A stretch of 64,000 nt of DNA from Ancistrus triradiatus (taxonomy: Eukaryota; Chordata; Actinopteri; Siluriformes; Loricariidae), in the NCBI GenBank assembly GCA_025084515.1, contig JAJAGP010000233.1, forward strand, positions 124,001 through 188,000, read 5' to 3'. Of this stretch, positions 45,715 through 57,679 are shown piece after piece. The first letter of the stretch is position 1; every line of letters starts with the position of its first letter. Made by a program: the position numbers and the translations under genes. The notes beneath the pieces are model-generated. The model saw only the letters and a list, made by a program, of their open reading frames with translations, ran no database searches and had not been told where the DNA came from.

Positions 45715-46949
45715 ATAAGATGGTCCTCATCCAGTTTCTCATCCAGACTACATCACTGAATATTGGATTTTACTTCTCATTTATCCTTCACATCTCTAAC
45801 CCTGCACCATGTTATTTATTAATCTGTATTCTAGTCAAACCTCTAAATCAGTGCTGATGCTGATGATATCCACATTAGTGATATTACAAAATATAAGCAC
45901 ATGTTTAGTGTGTTAGAAGCATTCTGGCCGTTCCATGTGTTTGATGAATCTCGTATGTTTTGTCAGTGGCTTTATCATTGTGTGTTATGTTTATTATTAA
46001 CAAATCCAGTGTATCCTGATCACAATAATGCTGCATTACACTGAAAATAAATACATTTTCCCTTTCCCTTTTTTGACCTGACTATCCACAAGGGTGCCTG
46101 AAGCCAATTGGACTTTAGATTTTTGATTCATTTTAAACGTTTTTAACCCCATTTTCATAGGCAGGGTCGCAGGGCTCTGGCTCACATCCCCATAGGACAC
46201 CAAGGGCAGACACCCTGGAGAGGACACAGGTCTGGGCTAAAATTGGCTGTCGCAATGCCGGGGATACCTCAGTCCTGTCCTGGCACCACCGGGACCCTAA
46301 CCCTTAGATGGTTTAGTCTTAGAGTGCCTGTATTTGGTATTACACAGGTTACATACTGCATAACCCTACAACTGATCATGTATTTTAAATAAGTCTGAGC
46401 CTTTCATACACAAAACAGATTCAATATAAATCCCAGCCAGTCTGTATGCCCAATATATAGGAAAACAAACTAGGAAGAAACATGAAATAAAAATTAAGCC
46501 ACATTTAAAATGCATCTAGGAATTAGAAGTAACTCTTTAAATGTAATAACAGCTAAGTAAGGAAGGTTAGAGAAAATGATAGAGCGACTGTGCAATACTT
46601 TTATAATCTAACATGCATAAATTGCAGAAGCATAGAGAGTTTCTAAATAAAGTACAGGATCCTGACGTGTTTTAAACACTAAAACTTAGCCTGTTTGATG
46701 CTGAAATTGGTGCAAATCATAAAGCCTTACACAAAGGCTGTACATAATGAAAGGTAAATAATAAAAGCTTCATATATGATCGAAAAGGTAAGTTTAGGAA
46801 CACCTGTGCATCTCCCGGCTCTTCCAGACTTCACGTTTCCCACCGCAAGGCCATCGGTTTAATTAAAAAAAGGCTATAATAAGCCAGTTTATTTAATCCC
46901 GACATTTAAACCCGGCCACCAGAAAAATCGAGGCAAATCACGAAATCGA
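45714..46949. other. no gene seen; one SINE tail
   Basis: 46150-46300 carries GGCAGGGTCGCAGGGCTCTGG and CATAGGACACCAAGGGCAGAC, common fish repeat-tail words. The rest is AT-rich without features. Confidence 0.45.
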
Positions 46950-47480
46950 AAGCACATGATGCCAGCTCCGGCCACAAACGGAGCACCAGCGAAAACAGAG
47001 CGCGTCAAAAATAGAAAGTGTGCGAGCAGATGCAGCAACGTGACGCGTCTTCCTTCCTCCTGCCTACAAATCACACAGCCGAGCACCGACAACACAGAGC
47101 AAAGGGCGCACGTACCAGACGTTCAGAGCGCGATCCCGGCCCCGAGAAAGACGCCGTTAAAACATCCAGTCCGTCAGACCTCGATGCCCAAACCGCGGCG
47201 CAAAGCCACCGGAGTCGCGTCTCTGACGCGCGCGCTCCCGTCCAACTGGAAGTTCCGACACCACTGGCTGTGCACGAGCACGGAGCTCCCCGAAATCGCG
47301 GCTCGCGTCTGCTGCGCGCTCCCGACGGGCCACAAACTACTGTTCCCGTTCCGTAGCCATGGCAACACGCGGCACCTAACAGCCTCCCACCGCCGCCGGC
47401 TCGTGCCAATAAGGCACGCACTGCATCACCGCGCGCGCAGAAATCCCCGAAAAAGAGTGCAGAGTGTGCAATAAAGAGCT
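46950..47480. promoter_or_regulatory. CpG-island-like block, candidate promoter
   Basis: About 530 bp, rich in G+C and CpG (runs such as GACGCGCGCGCTCCCG), between very AT-rich flanks. It is open in several frames on both strands, the usual by-product of few stop codons in GC-rich DNA, and none of the peptides is recognisable. A good minus-strand donor (GC|GTAAGTAAC) lies just outside at 47542, but no first exon can be fixed. It lies upstream of the scml4 exons and could serve that gene, or an unrelated non-coding transcript. Confidence 0.45.
47353..47366. promoter_or_regulatory. RFX X-box match in the CpG block
   Basis: GTAGCCATGGCAAC fits the RFX consensus GTNRCC-N2-RGYAAC at every defined position. 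X-boxes drive ciliary and other RFX-controlled promoters. Its place inside a CpG block makes a chance hit less likely, but binding is not shown. Confidence 0.45.
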
Positions 47481-47939
47481 CCGGCTTAATAAGCTCCGGA
47501 TTAAAGCGGGTTATTTTTATTCTAGGCAAGTTGTTACTTACGCTTTGAAATGCAGCTTTTTGACTCTGGGCTAAAATGAAGCTTCTATCAAATGATATTT
47601 TTGAGAAATGCGTAAGAAAGAATTAAATCCTTAATCCAACACTAATGCAGACACAAAGCCTGTTTCAAACTGACTTTGGATTATTTATTTCATTTTGGGG
47701 GGAAGTAAAGGGAAAATTCAATAAAATAATGATCTTCTCTCTTATAACTTGAATAGAAACGCATGTTATTTGTTACAAGTGCCAAAAGTTTAAGAATTTA
47801 TAAATAGTGAATCATTAATTGTGGATGACATGCTGGTTAACCTCTATAATTCCGATGGATTAATAAAGCACAGGATTTGTTACACACTGCTGAATTAGTT
47901 TGGTCATCATTTTTGCAGCAATCATTTTCATTTTATTTA

Positions 47940-48760
47940 TTTATTTATCGTTCATCAGCCTCAAGTGGGGAAAGACGAGGGTTATTTATTTCTTATGTAC
48001 TTAAATGTAATTAATTTATATAAATTAACACATTTTTTTCCTATGATCTTATATTTTATCTACCCTTACCTGGTGTAATTATTGTATTTATTTATTTACC
48101 TTTTTTATTTCACATATCGCTCACCAGCCTCACTTGGCGAAATACGAGATTTATTTATTTATTTATTTTCTTACTTATTTATTTGTATATTTCCTAACAT
48201 CTCATCTTTCACCTGCCCCTACCAGATCGAATAAGCTGCTTAAAATGACATGAATACATTTATTTATTTATTTATATTATTTCTTACATCTATTCTTCCA
48301 CCTGCCTCCAACTGGTCGAAGCTTATTTTGTTTTCATTTAAAATATTCTGCATTTGTTTATGTATTTATCTGTTTATTTATTCATTTGCTTACATTTTTC
48401 TATCTATCCCCATGATGACAGATGATACCCATTTATTTGCTTATTTATTTGCTTATTTATGTATTTATTTATTTATTCTATTTCCCCTTATGGTCTATCA
48501 CCCTTAACTGATGACAAACAACGTTTATTTAGGTGTTTATTAATTAATAATTAAATCAATAAATTAATCATTTATACCCAACCTTATTCTCTATCAATTT
48601 CTCCTAGTGGACAAGAGCGTTGTTTATTTATTTGTTGGTTTATTATTTAATTATTTATTCTACTATTTCATAAAAGACGGTTTTATTTCTTTTTCAAATT
48701 CCTCTTAAATTCTTTTTTTTTTTTTGCGTCACCTTTCATCTGCCTTCACCTAAAAAGTAG
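47940..48760. repeat. TTTA-rich decayed tandem region, period about 90-130 bp
   Basis: (TTTA)n runs alternate with a decayed block seen at 47950, 48115, 48205, 48293, 48493, 48593 and 48730: for example CGCTCACCAGCCTCACTTGG, TCTTTCACCTGCCCCTACCA and TCTTCCACCTGCCTCCAACT. It looks like an old minisatellite whose units each contain a TTTA tract. Confidence 0.6.
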
Positions 48761-50390
48761 GTCTACAGAGGTTTTGTAATTAATCCCAGTCTAATCTCAT
48801 CTCATCCCATCTTCCAGTCTGTAGGACCAAACATGGTACGGAACGATTCCCTTTGAATTATTAGAGAAATGCTTGCCGGGAAACGAAGCGGATATTTAGG
48901 AAAGATTACACTGAATGATGTTTAGTCTGAGGCTCAAGGGTTTTATTTCTTTAGTAAAAAACCGAAGACCCAGTGAAAGTGTATGAGTGAGGGAGCGTGC
49001 ACGTGACTGTAGCGTTACCCGTCTGTCCTGAGGGGTTTTAGAGAATGAAACAAGGAAGCCTCTCTCACCTGCAGGAGTGATGCCAGTTACGTCCTGACGA
49101 ATAAACCACACGCTCACCTGTTTAAATCTTAGAAAGCAGCATCCAGTTTGTTCAAATATAATCTTTATAACCTACACTATGGACAATAGCCTATTGGGAC
49201 ACCTATGCCACCTACAGGAGCTTTTATGGCATGCCATTCTAAATTCTAAAATGCAGCCCTGAGATGGACTGGGGTCTCGTCCATGTGAAACTTATGTCTG
49301 TGTTGTCCCCCTGTGACCCTGACCAGACAGTCTGGGTTCAAGCCCTGGGCTAGGCTTGCAATCTGAAGGTCCAGTGTTATGTTTTCGGAGCCCTGTAATG
49401 GACCATCCATGGAGCACTTTTGCCTGTGCCCAAAGGCATGCTCTGGACTCCCTCAGTAACCCTGACCAGGATAAGCAGGGATCCCATCCATGCTGTAAAG
49501 TCTCACAGCATCTATCTGGAGCTTCTGAGTTTGAAATAAGACTATGTAGGCAATGCAGTGGCATGTCCAAAAATGCAGCAACTTCAGAAACGCCAAGACA
49601 TGGCACATGTGAAGGTGAACGTGGGTAGAACCAAATGCGAACTAGCCTTAAGTCAGCCAGAGCTGTCGACGGATTAATTACACACACCAGGGAACAGATG
49701 TCGGTAAAGCCGCATGCCAGCAGATCCGCTAAGACTTATTTGCTTTGCTAAGCTTGAGCAATGAAACACGCCCGCACCCAGGCGCCTGCATGAGGACACA
49801 TGGCATTAACCCTTTCGGTTCTTTTAATGGGTCATAAATGAGCCGGCTGTCCGTAAAGAAGGTGACTAAGGGTGTCGGAGCCCTTTCAATGGTCCCAAAT
49901 CGCTGAGTCAATCCACCTCAGACCCACACGGACCCTCAGGAGCTGGCTTCATTACCGTTCGCTTGGTGATCCACTTTTGAAGTTTTGCTTCAATTTCAAG
50001 ACCGTCCTGCAGCAGATATGGCTGGTTATAGCAGGCACACCACTGATGTGTCGCTCACTCACTCACCTTCCATGCCTCCTTAATCAATTCAGGGTCATGG
50101 GGGTCACAGACAGGGCATCGGTCCTTCACAAGGCACATACACCCATACTGGGAGATTTTAGAAACACCATTTAACCTAACGTGCCCCCCTTTTGGAGATA
50201 AGAACATTTTCGAGATTTGGAGAGCCACAGTAGTTGGTCACCCCTAGTAGTGATACAAGGGACACTAATAGCTCAGGGCAGGGCTTATCCTTTCACTCTA
50301 ATATTGTAATCCCAACAACTCCTGCTTGGTGAGTTTTTTTTTCAGTCAGATTTCTTTATAAAGTGTCTTCATATAATCTTCCTTCTTCAT
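48761..50390. other. no gene; SINE remnants
   Basis: 49320-49500 holds GTCTGGGTTCAAGCCCTGGG and CCTGACCAGGATAAGCAGG, SINE body and tail words also at 63610-63760. ORFs at 49292-49687 and 49356-49628 belong to it. 50060-50130 is a similar tail. Confidence 0.5.
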
Positions 50391-50610
50391 CTTACCTTAT
50401 CTCGGCGAGGGTCGCAGGGACTGTGCCACCTACAAAGTGTAAATGTAAGTGTGCCAGTCCATCATAGGGCTGGTTAGGGGTCACTGTTGTAGGCCCTGAA
50501 TATCCACACCCCCCTCAGACACAAACAGTAGTGTCCGGATGTGATGCCCAGTCCGGCCAGAAAGCACAGCTGGGACTCGAACCCGGGTCTCTGCAATGAC
50601 GGGTCATAGT
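50391..50610 (-). repeat. SINE-like repeat with box-B complement
   Basis: TATCTCGGCGAGGGTCGCAG, GTGCCAGTCCATCATAGGGC and GGGACTCGAACCCGGGTCTC, the last being the complement of a box B. Not a working tRNA. Confidence 0.5.
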
Positions 50611-51169
50611 ATCAGACCACGAGTGCCAGTGAAAGACAATGTGATATGCACATTACATTACTTTACGTTTAACTCTACATTTTCTTTTATCTCAAAGAAG
50701 TTGGAATTTCTGCGTATCACCAACGTACTTTGGTTCCGAATGCGCATCTCCCAAAGGCTGGGTCTGTCTGACCTTCTAGCCCAGCCCAGGAGAGGCCATA
50801 CCTTACACACAAGGCAATCATTTGTAATTTAACATCATTTCCGCTCCGCGCTTTAAAAGGCAACAGAGGCTAATTCTTAAAGCTGGCATTGTAATTATGT
50901 AAGCAGTTGCCCTGTTTAACACACACTACCTCCCAGAGAAAGGGTTAAGGCTGCGGAATGAGGTGTGTGTGCGTGGTGTGGGGAGGGGGGCTAATAAATC
51001 ACAGTTTCCCTTTTTCCACATCAGTACTGCGAAGCACATGCAGCCCCATTTCCCAAACAGAGCATGCATACACACGTACACACATATAAACACACATAAA
51101 CACACACAGACCTGGCCCTGACCTCCCAATGGGACACTTGTGTTTGACAAACTACATCCAGGTCAGCTG

Positions 51170-51198
51170 ACGGTCAAGGCCGGTGGTCACACGCATGG

Positions 51199-51245
<47 letters not shown>

Positions 51246-51380
51246 AAGTTGGTCTTTTTATCATTGTGACTACTTCCCACTGCCCTAATGATTACTATAT
51301 CTTATTACTGCTACACCTACGTCTAACCCTGACCTTAACCTCAGTGACCTAAAGCAAATGTTTTGGCCCTTTTGGCTTTT
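51170..51380 (-). repeat. (CA)n-carrying dispersed repeat
   Basis: (CA)n at 51199-51242 followed by CTACACCTACGTCTAACCCT and AACCTCAGTGACCTAAAGCA, the minus-strand form of the (TG)n family at 29840-30115. Confidence 0.6.
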
Positions 51381-51394
51381 CAAAAAGTTGCAGC

Positions 51395-51610
51395 AACACA
51401 GTGGTCAGTGCAGTCACCTCACAGCTCCAGAGATTCCCAGGTTCAATCCTGACCTTGGACTCCATGTGTGTGGAGTTTGTATGTCCTCTTGCATGGGATT
51501 ACTCCGGGTACTCCTCCTCCCACATTCCAAACCCATGCATTAGGTTAATTGGCTGCTCTACATTGGTATCTGGTATCAATGTTACCTTGCTCCTGCAGTG
51601 AATAGGAATT
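51395..51610 (+). repeat. SINE-type dispersed repeat (GTGTGGAGTTTGTATGT family)
   Basis: GTGGTCAGTGCAGTCACCTC, CCCAGGTTCAATCCTGACC, TGTGTGGAGTTTGTATGTCC and TCCCACATTCCAAACCCATG. Same body as 2060-2290, better preserved. Confidence 0.65.
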
Positions 51611-51831
51611 GATGAGGATGGGACTTTAAATAAAATAAAATAATAAATAAATAAAATTGCAGTTTTTTATGAAAGAAATAGTTTTCCTTTGCAGGGAGAA
51701 AATTTATTATTAGTAATTTATTAATAATCTAATCTAATCTAATATTATCATATTATTATATATTTTATATATCATATTATAATAACAGTAATGTATTATA
51801 ATTACAAAAAAAAATTTATTCTATTTATTCA

Positions 51832-51873
<42 letters not shown>

Positions 51874-52180
51874 TTATGAATTAAATTAATTATTATATAT
51901 AGATTAATTATATTAAATTATAGAATAACTACATATACATTTTTTTATTTAATTGTATTATTTAATTAATTATATTCATTTTAATTATTTAATTTAATTA
52001 ATATAATTAAGTCAAGTGTACACTTTTGTTTCCTGGTGAAACAATAGATAATATTACAATATTTATATTTTAAATATAAAAATATGTTTAAAATTTCTCA
52101 AGTTTTTTTTTTATATTAATATACTAGTGTAATAAACATTACCATATTTTAATGACATTAGAAGGAAGGCAAGCTTCTTA
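51611..52180. repeat. AT-rich tract with (AAT)n
   Basis: Very AT-rich, including (AAT)n at about 51834-51872 and many TAATTA words. No features otherwise. Confidence 0.75.
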
Positions 52181-52372
52181 TACATTTACATTTACAGCAT
52201 TTAGCAGACGCCCTTATCCAGAGTGACTTACAATTGATACAGTCTTACAATCCAAGCAATTGTGGGTTAAGGGTATTGCTCAAGGACCCAACAGTGGCAG
52301 CTTGGCAGAGGTGGGATTTGAACCCTGGACCTTCTGGTCCATAGTCCAGTACCTTACCCGCTAGGCTATATA
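52181..52372 (-). repeat. tRNA-derived SINE, full copy, minus strand
   Basis: The complement reads TAGCCTAGCGGGTAAGG (box A), GGTTCAAATCCC (box B), then CTTGAGCAATACCCTTAACC and CAGACGCCCTTATCC complement, ending in ACATTTACATTTA. Better preserved than the copy at 13660-13852. Confidence 0.88.
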
Positions 52373-52994
52373 GTCCTTAAGCAATCACCTGTGATAAAAA
52401 CATAAACAGTTATCAAAATCTAATACAATATAGTAAAATATACAGTATTATTTTAATATTACTAATATAATACAATATAATATAGCATAATATAATTATT
52501 AATTTAATTATAAATATAAATTAAAGTGTAAAGTCCTGTGGGGCAACATAAAATAAAAATAAATATAATAATTCTATATGACAATAATTAAAAATCTAAT
52601 AGTAAAAACTATGTATTTATATTTGTATGATATAATATAATAATATGATGTAATTATTTATTGAATTACAAAAGTTCAAACAGACCTAGCATATAAAAGC
52701 ATATGTAAGATCACACACCTGTACACCTCTCATTAAAAAACTACACAATCCAAACACAACAAAAGTGGACATATTGAAAATAACCCACAAACATCTCACA
52801 CAACACAAAACATGGAGCACACAAGCTGGCATACTCAGAGCCACATGGGTACTCACCACCCAACAAACATGTGGAGAGGAAGAAATCAAATAGGTCATTA
52901 GCAAGATCGATAAACCACAACCGGTTGCCATGACAACGGCCGTTACCAATTATGAAAGAAGGAAAAATCAAAAGGAGAAGAAAGAACTACAAAA
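52373..52994. other. no gene seen; AT-rich
   Basis: The overlapping minus frames at 52686-52949 and 52741-52971 are unrecognised. A one-mismatch X-box is at 52924-52937. Confidence 0.45.
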
Positions 52995-54615
52995 GGAATG
53001 ATAGTAATATTTCAGTCCCATTTTCTGATCACAGTAGTATTTCACTTCTATTTTTATCACAATAGTATTTCACTTCTATTTTTAATCACAGTAGTATTTC
53101 AATTCCATTTTTAATCACAGTAGTATTTCACTTCTATTTTTATTCACAGTAGTATTTCACTTCTATTTTTAATCACAGTAGTATTTCTCTTCTATTTTGA
53201 TCACAGTAGTATTTCAATTCCATTTGTAATCACAGTAGTATTTCACTTCTATTTTTAATCACAGTAGTATTTCAATTCCATTTTTAATCACAGTGGTATT
53301 TCAATTCCATTTGTAATCACAGTAGTATTTCACTTCTGTTTTTATCACAGTAGTATTTCAATTCCAGTTTAATCACAGTAGTATTTCACTTCTATTTTTA
53401 TTCACAGTAGTATTTCACTTCTATTTTTAATCACAGTAATATTTCACTTCTATTTTTAATCACAGTAGTATTTCACTTCTATTTTTAATCACAGCAGTAT
53501 TTCACTTCTATTTTGATCACAGTAGTATTTCAATTCCATTTGTAATCACAGTAGTATTTCTCTTCTATTTTGATCACAGTAGTATTTCAATTCCATTTGT
53601 AATCACAGTAGTATTTCACTTCTATTTTTAATCACAGCAGTATTTCACTTCTATTTTGATCACAGTAGTATTTCAATTCCATTTGTAATCACAGTAGTAT
53701 TTCACTTCTATTTTTAATCACAGTAGTATTTCAATTCCATTTTTAATCACAGTAGTATTTCACTTCTATTTTTAATCACAGTAGTATTTCAATTCCAGTT
53801 TAATCACAGTAGTATTTCACTTCTATTTTTTATCACAGTAGTATTTCAATTCCATTTTTATTCACAGTAGTATTTCACTTCTATTTTTATCACAGTAGTA
53901 TTTCAATTCCATATTTGATCACAGTAGTATTTCACTTCTATTTTTATCACAGTAGTATTTCACTTCTATTTGTAATCACAGTAGTATTTCACTTCTATTT
54001 TTAATCACAGTAGTATTTCACTTCTATTTTTAATCACAGTAGTATTTCAATTCCATTTTTAATCACAGTAGTATTTCTCTTCTATTTTTGATAACAGTAG
54101 TATTTCACTTATATTTTTAATCACAGCAGTATTTCAATTCCATTTTTAATCACAGTAGTATTTCACTTATATTTTTAATCACAGTAGTATTTCTCTTCTA
54201 TTTTGATCACAGTAGTATTTCAATTCCATTTGTAATCACAGTAGTATTTCACTTCTATTTTTAATCACAGTAGTATTTCAATTCCATTTTTAATCACAGT
54301 GGTATTTCAATTCCATTTGTAATCACAGTAGTATTTCACTTCTGTTTTTATCACAGTAGTATTTCAATTCCATATTTGATCACAGTAGTATTTCACTTCT
54401 ATTTTTATCACAGTAGTATTTCACTTCTATTTGTAATCACAGTAGTATTTCACTTCTATTTGTAATCACAGTAGTATTTCACTTCTATTTTTGATCACAG
54501 TAGTATTTCAGTTCTGTTTTTGAGAACATTAGCATTTCAGTTCTATTTTTGATCACAGTAGTATTTAATTTCCATTTTTGATTACAGTAGTATTTCAATT
54601 CTGTTTTTGGTTATA
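52995..54615. repeat. Minisatellite B, 29-bp unit, about 55 copies
   Basis: The unit is CACAGTAGTATTTCA followed by CTTCTATTTTTAAT or by ATTCCATTTNTAAT. The two sub-types intermix, with rare GTGGTA and CTTCTGTTTTTAT variants. Last units decay after 54500. Block duplications are visible within it. Confidence 0.95.
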
Positions 54616-55070
54616 TGAGGGGCCGGCTTCACAGAGATCGCAAACTGTAAACAACGTGGGAAGTGGGTGGGTTCAGAGTCATGAACTGATTGACACATTA
54701 CGTGTGATACAGCAATCAGATCTAGCCGACTGGAGACGCACTAGACTTTCACTAGTGAGCTTAAACGGGGTCATCATTTATGTTGATAAAATCTTAATCG
54801 GATACAGTCCAGATACAAGATGCATGAAAAGACACAAACAGAACAACAGGGTGCCTGTTTTTATGTCGACTTCAGCATGAGAAAAGCACTCGTGTTAAGG
54901 ACTGGACGCCCTCTAAAAACATCTAGAACCTTCTCCAGACATGAATACCCTATATTTGGAAGGTAACAGGCAATATGCACTAACATGAAACTGCTTGCTG
55001 TTTGCAGGGTCTGTAATGTAGGCATAACTGTTTTACAGATTTGATTACAGTTATGTAGGGTTTAAAATAT
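54616..55070. other. no gene seen
   Basis: A 100-codon plus frame starts inside the minisatellite (54578) and runs to 54880; no recognisable residues. Confidence 0.45.
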
Positions 55071-55072
55071 TG

Positions 55073-55400
55073 TACACTCCCTGGCCACTTTATTAGGTAC
55101 ACCTGTTCAACTGCTTGTTAACATCAGATATCTAACCAGCCAATCACAGCAACTCAATGCACTCAGGCATGTAGACATGATCAAGGCGACCGGCTGAAGT
55201 TCAAATCGAGGATCAGAAAGAGAAAGAAAGGTGATTTAAGTGACTTTGAACATGAATATGGCATGGAGAATGGTCCAAAATGGAGAAAATAACAATTTAG
55301 GGCAGTTCCCTGGGTGAAAATGCCTTTCAGAGGTCAGAGGAGAATGAAAGAGTGGTGCACACTGCTCCTGCATCCAACATGTTGACTATGAGAATCGACT
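55073..55400 (+). mobile_element. DNA-element fragment starting CACTCCCTGGCCACTTTATT
   Basis: Reads CCACTTTATTAGGTACACCT, GTTCAACTGCTTGTTAACA, CCAATCACAGCAACTCAATG and GATTTAAGTGACTTTGAACA, a widespread fish transposon family. Shares its end with 59962-60340 and 23310-23686. The right end is not resolved. Confidence 0.6.
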
Positions 55401-55572
55401 CTCAAAGCTGAACATGTGCCGCTCTATAATAACATGAGCTGATTTATATTGTCTTGAGCTTCAGCTTATTTTTAGATTTCAATTTCGTTCAGTATATGAT
55501 TTAGTTTCAGTTTAATACGGATTTTTTTGTAGTTAGTGCCCTTTTTCGTTAGCTATAATTACACTGCAGCTG

Positions 55573-55573
<1 letters not shown>

Positions 55574-55633
<60 letters not shown>
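55574..55633. repeat. (GT)n microsatellite
   Basis: About thirty uninterrupted GT units; frames through it are not genes. Confidence 0.97.
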
Positions 55634-55634
<1 letters not shown>

Positions 55635-55639
55635 TTGGA

Positions 55640-56373
55640 CCATCTGAAAGCCAGAGCCGCTCCTGTCCAGCTGACCACTGCAGCTTCATTTTTCATTTCC
55701 ACTTCCATATGGCTGAAAAATGGGGTGCCAATAAATCACCGAGTTAATTAAACATAAAGATTCATCCTTAGCAGCAACTCAATCATTTCAATCTCATTAA
55801 CCCGAGTGAAGGAGACACACTGCTCAGACGGGGTGTTTGTAGAGGGACAATGATGCATGCCGTGTCCAGTCTGTTAGTGAGGAAGACTTCATATGGTGTG
55901 CATCATCACAAAAAGCAAACCGGGAACCAGCAGCCAGTGGTGAGAGTGGAAATAAAGACCAGAGTTAATAGCGAAGAAACCATGAGAGGCTTCACTCCAG
56001 CAAGAGACAGGGTTGTGTGTGCAGTGTTGTATAGACGACACAAATCACCAAAGTCCAAAATCAACTGGTATCCAGCAAAGAGTAAAACACATAAAACACA
56101 ATTCTATTTTTAAGAGCTTCAGTGCCATCACCCTGCATCCCTCTCACACACACACACACTCTTGGTAAACATAAGCTTCGAGGACTTTCCATTGACATAC
56201 TGAAGCTTATTGATGCTACACCTAACCCAAACCCAAGCCTTAACCTAAGGAGCTTTTGGTTTTTCAAATAAAAGTTGCTGTTTTTGCAAGTGAGGATCTG
56301 CAGAATAGGTAAGAATGTAACCTCTTTCTATCCTGGGAACATTTGGTCCTCACAGTGATATATAAACTAGCCC

Positions 56374-56407
<34 letters not shown>

Positions 56408-57540
56408 CCTTGGCATGATATAAATAGAAAACATTAAGCAGTAAACGCTTTTGAGCCAAGTCTGAGATCTTATCAACCTTATTTAGACTTGCACGCACAT
56501 ACACACAATTTCCATTACCTCTAATTTACACAGCCCTAGATACACACACACTAATTCCTATCCAAACAACACCTTACTAAACAAATCGGCTTTTTTGCAA
56601 AACCTGCAGCCAACACCTACAGTCAGAGACAGGCAAAACTGCTCTAAGCCTTTGATTTTTGAGTAAAAGAATAATTACAAAAGTACACTGCATAACCTCT
56701 GAAGTATTTGAAGTAGAAAAGAATAAATCACATGCATTTGGTGCTGAACTGCACAAACTAAAACCACAAATGATGAGATCTCAGGATAAAAAAGAAATCC
56801 CAGCATAAGGAGTTAAAGGGTGAAACTAATGCAGCTGAAGCAACATCTTTATAAAAGCCATAGCATGTGACTTATTTCTAAGGTTATTGGCACAAAGTCT
56901 GATATTTTATCCTAAAACAAATACTAATATGCCATAGAGTTTAGAGTAAAAATGCATCTGAAGAACATATTTATAAAAGCATGCCATTTTAAGCTGAATG
57001 TATAAACTCTGCGTGGAACGTGGAGCAAAAATGTAATAATAATATTTCAAGTCACATAATTTATAGTAAAAAAAGCAGAAACTCTACAGCAGCTGGAACT
57101 AAAATGGAGCAGAATAAGTATAAGAATAGGTGTTTTACTCTTTATAAAGTTAAAATAGTACTCCTTATACTCTTTGGAGGAGTACAAAGCAAAAGCACAT
57201 GCATTTAACGTTAAACTACACAAACTATAGAGAATCTAAACAAAGAGAAAAGAGAAAAATGCAGAAACTAGTACAGTATGATATAAAAACTACACTAAAC
57301 TGTACCAGTTCCAGCCCACATACTAAGATGTTCCTCCACTTCGGCTCCACCCAAGCTGTTCTTCCATCGCTTTCCAACGCACCGATATCCAGACCACTGA
57401 GGGCAGTAACTCTCTAGCTCCTCCAGTTGACCAAAACTTTCGCACCAAGGACATAAAATCCTGCTATCTCTGTGTAGCAGACTAAATAATGCCTATATTC
57501 ACATTTTTACATTATTCTAGTCGATATTTTTCTTTCTTTT
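55640..57540. other. no gene; (CA)n family and diverged local repeats
   Basis: 56140-56405 is a (CA)n-carrying dispersed repeat (CTACACCTAACCCAAACCC). 56505-56640 is a diverged copy of 59293-59405. 56650-57300 has loosely repeated phrases such as CAGCAGCTGGAAC, AGCAAAAATG and ATTTATAAAAGC. A single-copy-looking stretch with CTGAGGGCAGTAACTCTCTAG ends at about 57420. Confidence 0.5.
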
Positions 57541-57679
57541 CACGATTGTCTTATATTCTGTAGTTTTATATTCTCTATTTTATCATACCCTTCATATTAT
57601 TTCATTTCTTTTAAATATTAAATACATATTATTATATTTTAGTTTATAATACATATTAAATACATATTATTATATTTTA

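Noticed and set aside
47353..47366. Plus-strand start codon ATGGCAACACGC in the CpG block
   Set aside because: Stops after six codons (TAA); the minus-strand ATG at the same palindrome stops after seven. It is better explained as an X-box.
46956..47529. 172- and 152-codon frames in the CpG block
   Set aside because: Overlapping frames on both strands without recognisable residues; expected from a GC-rich sequence with few stops.
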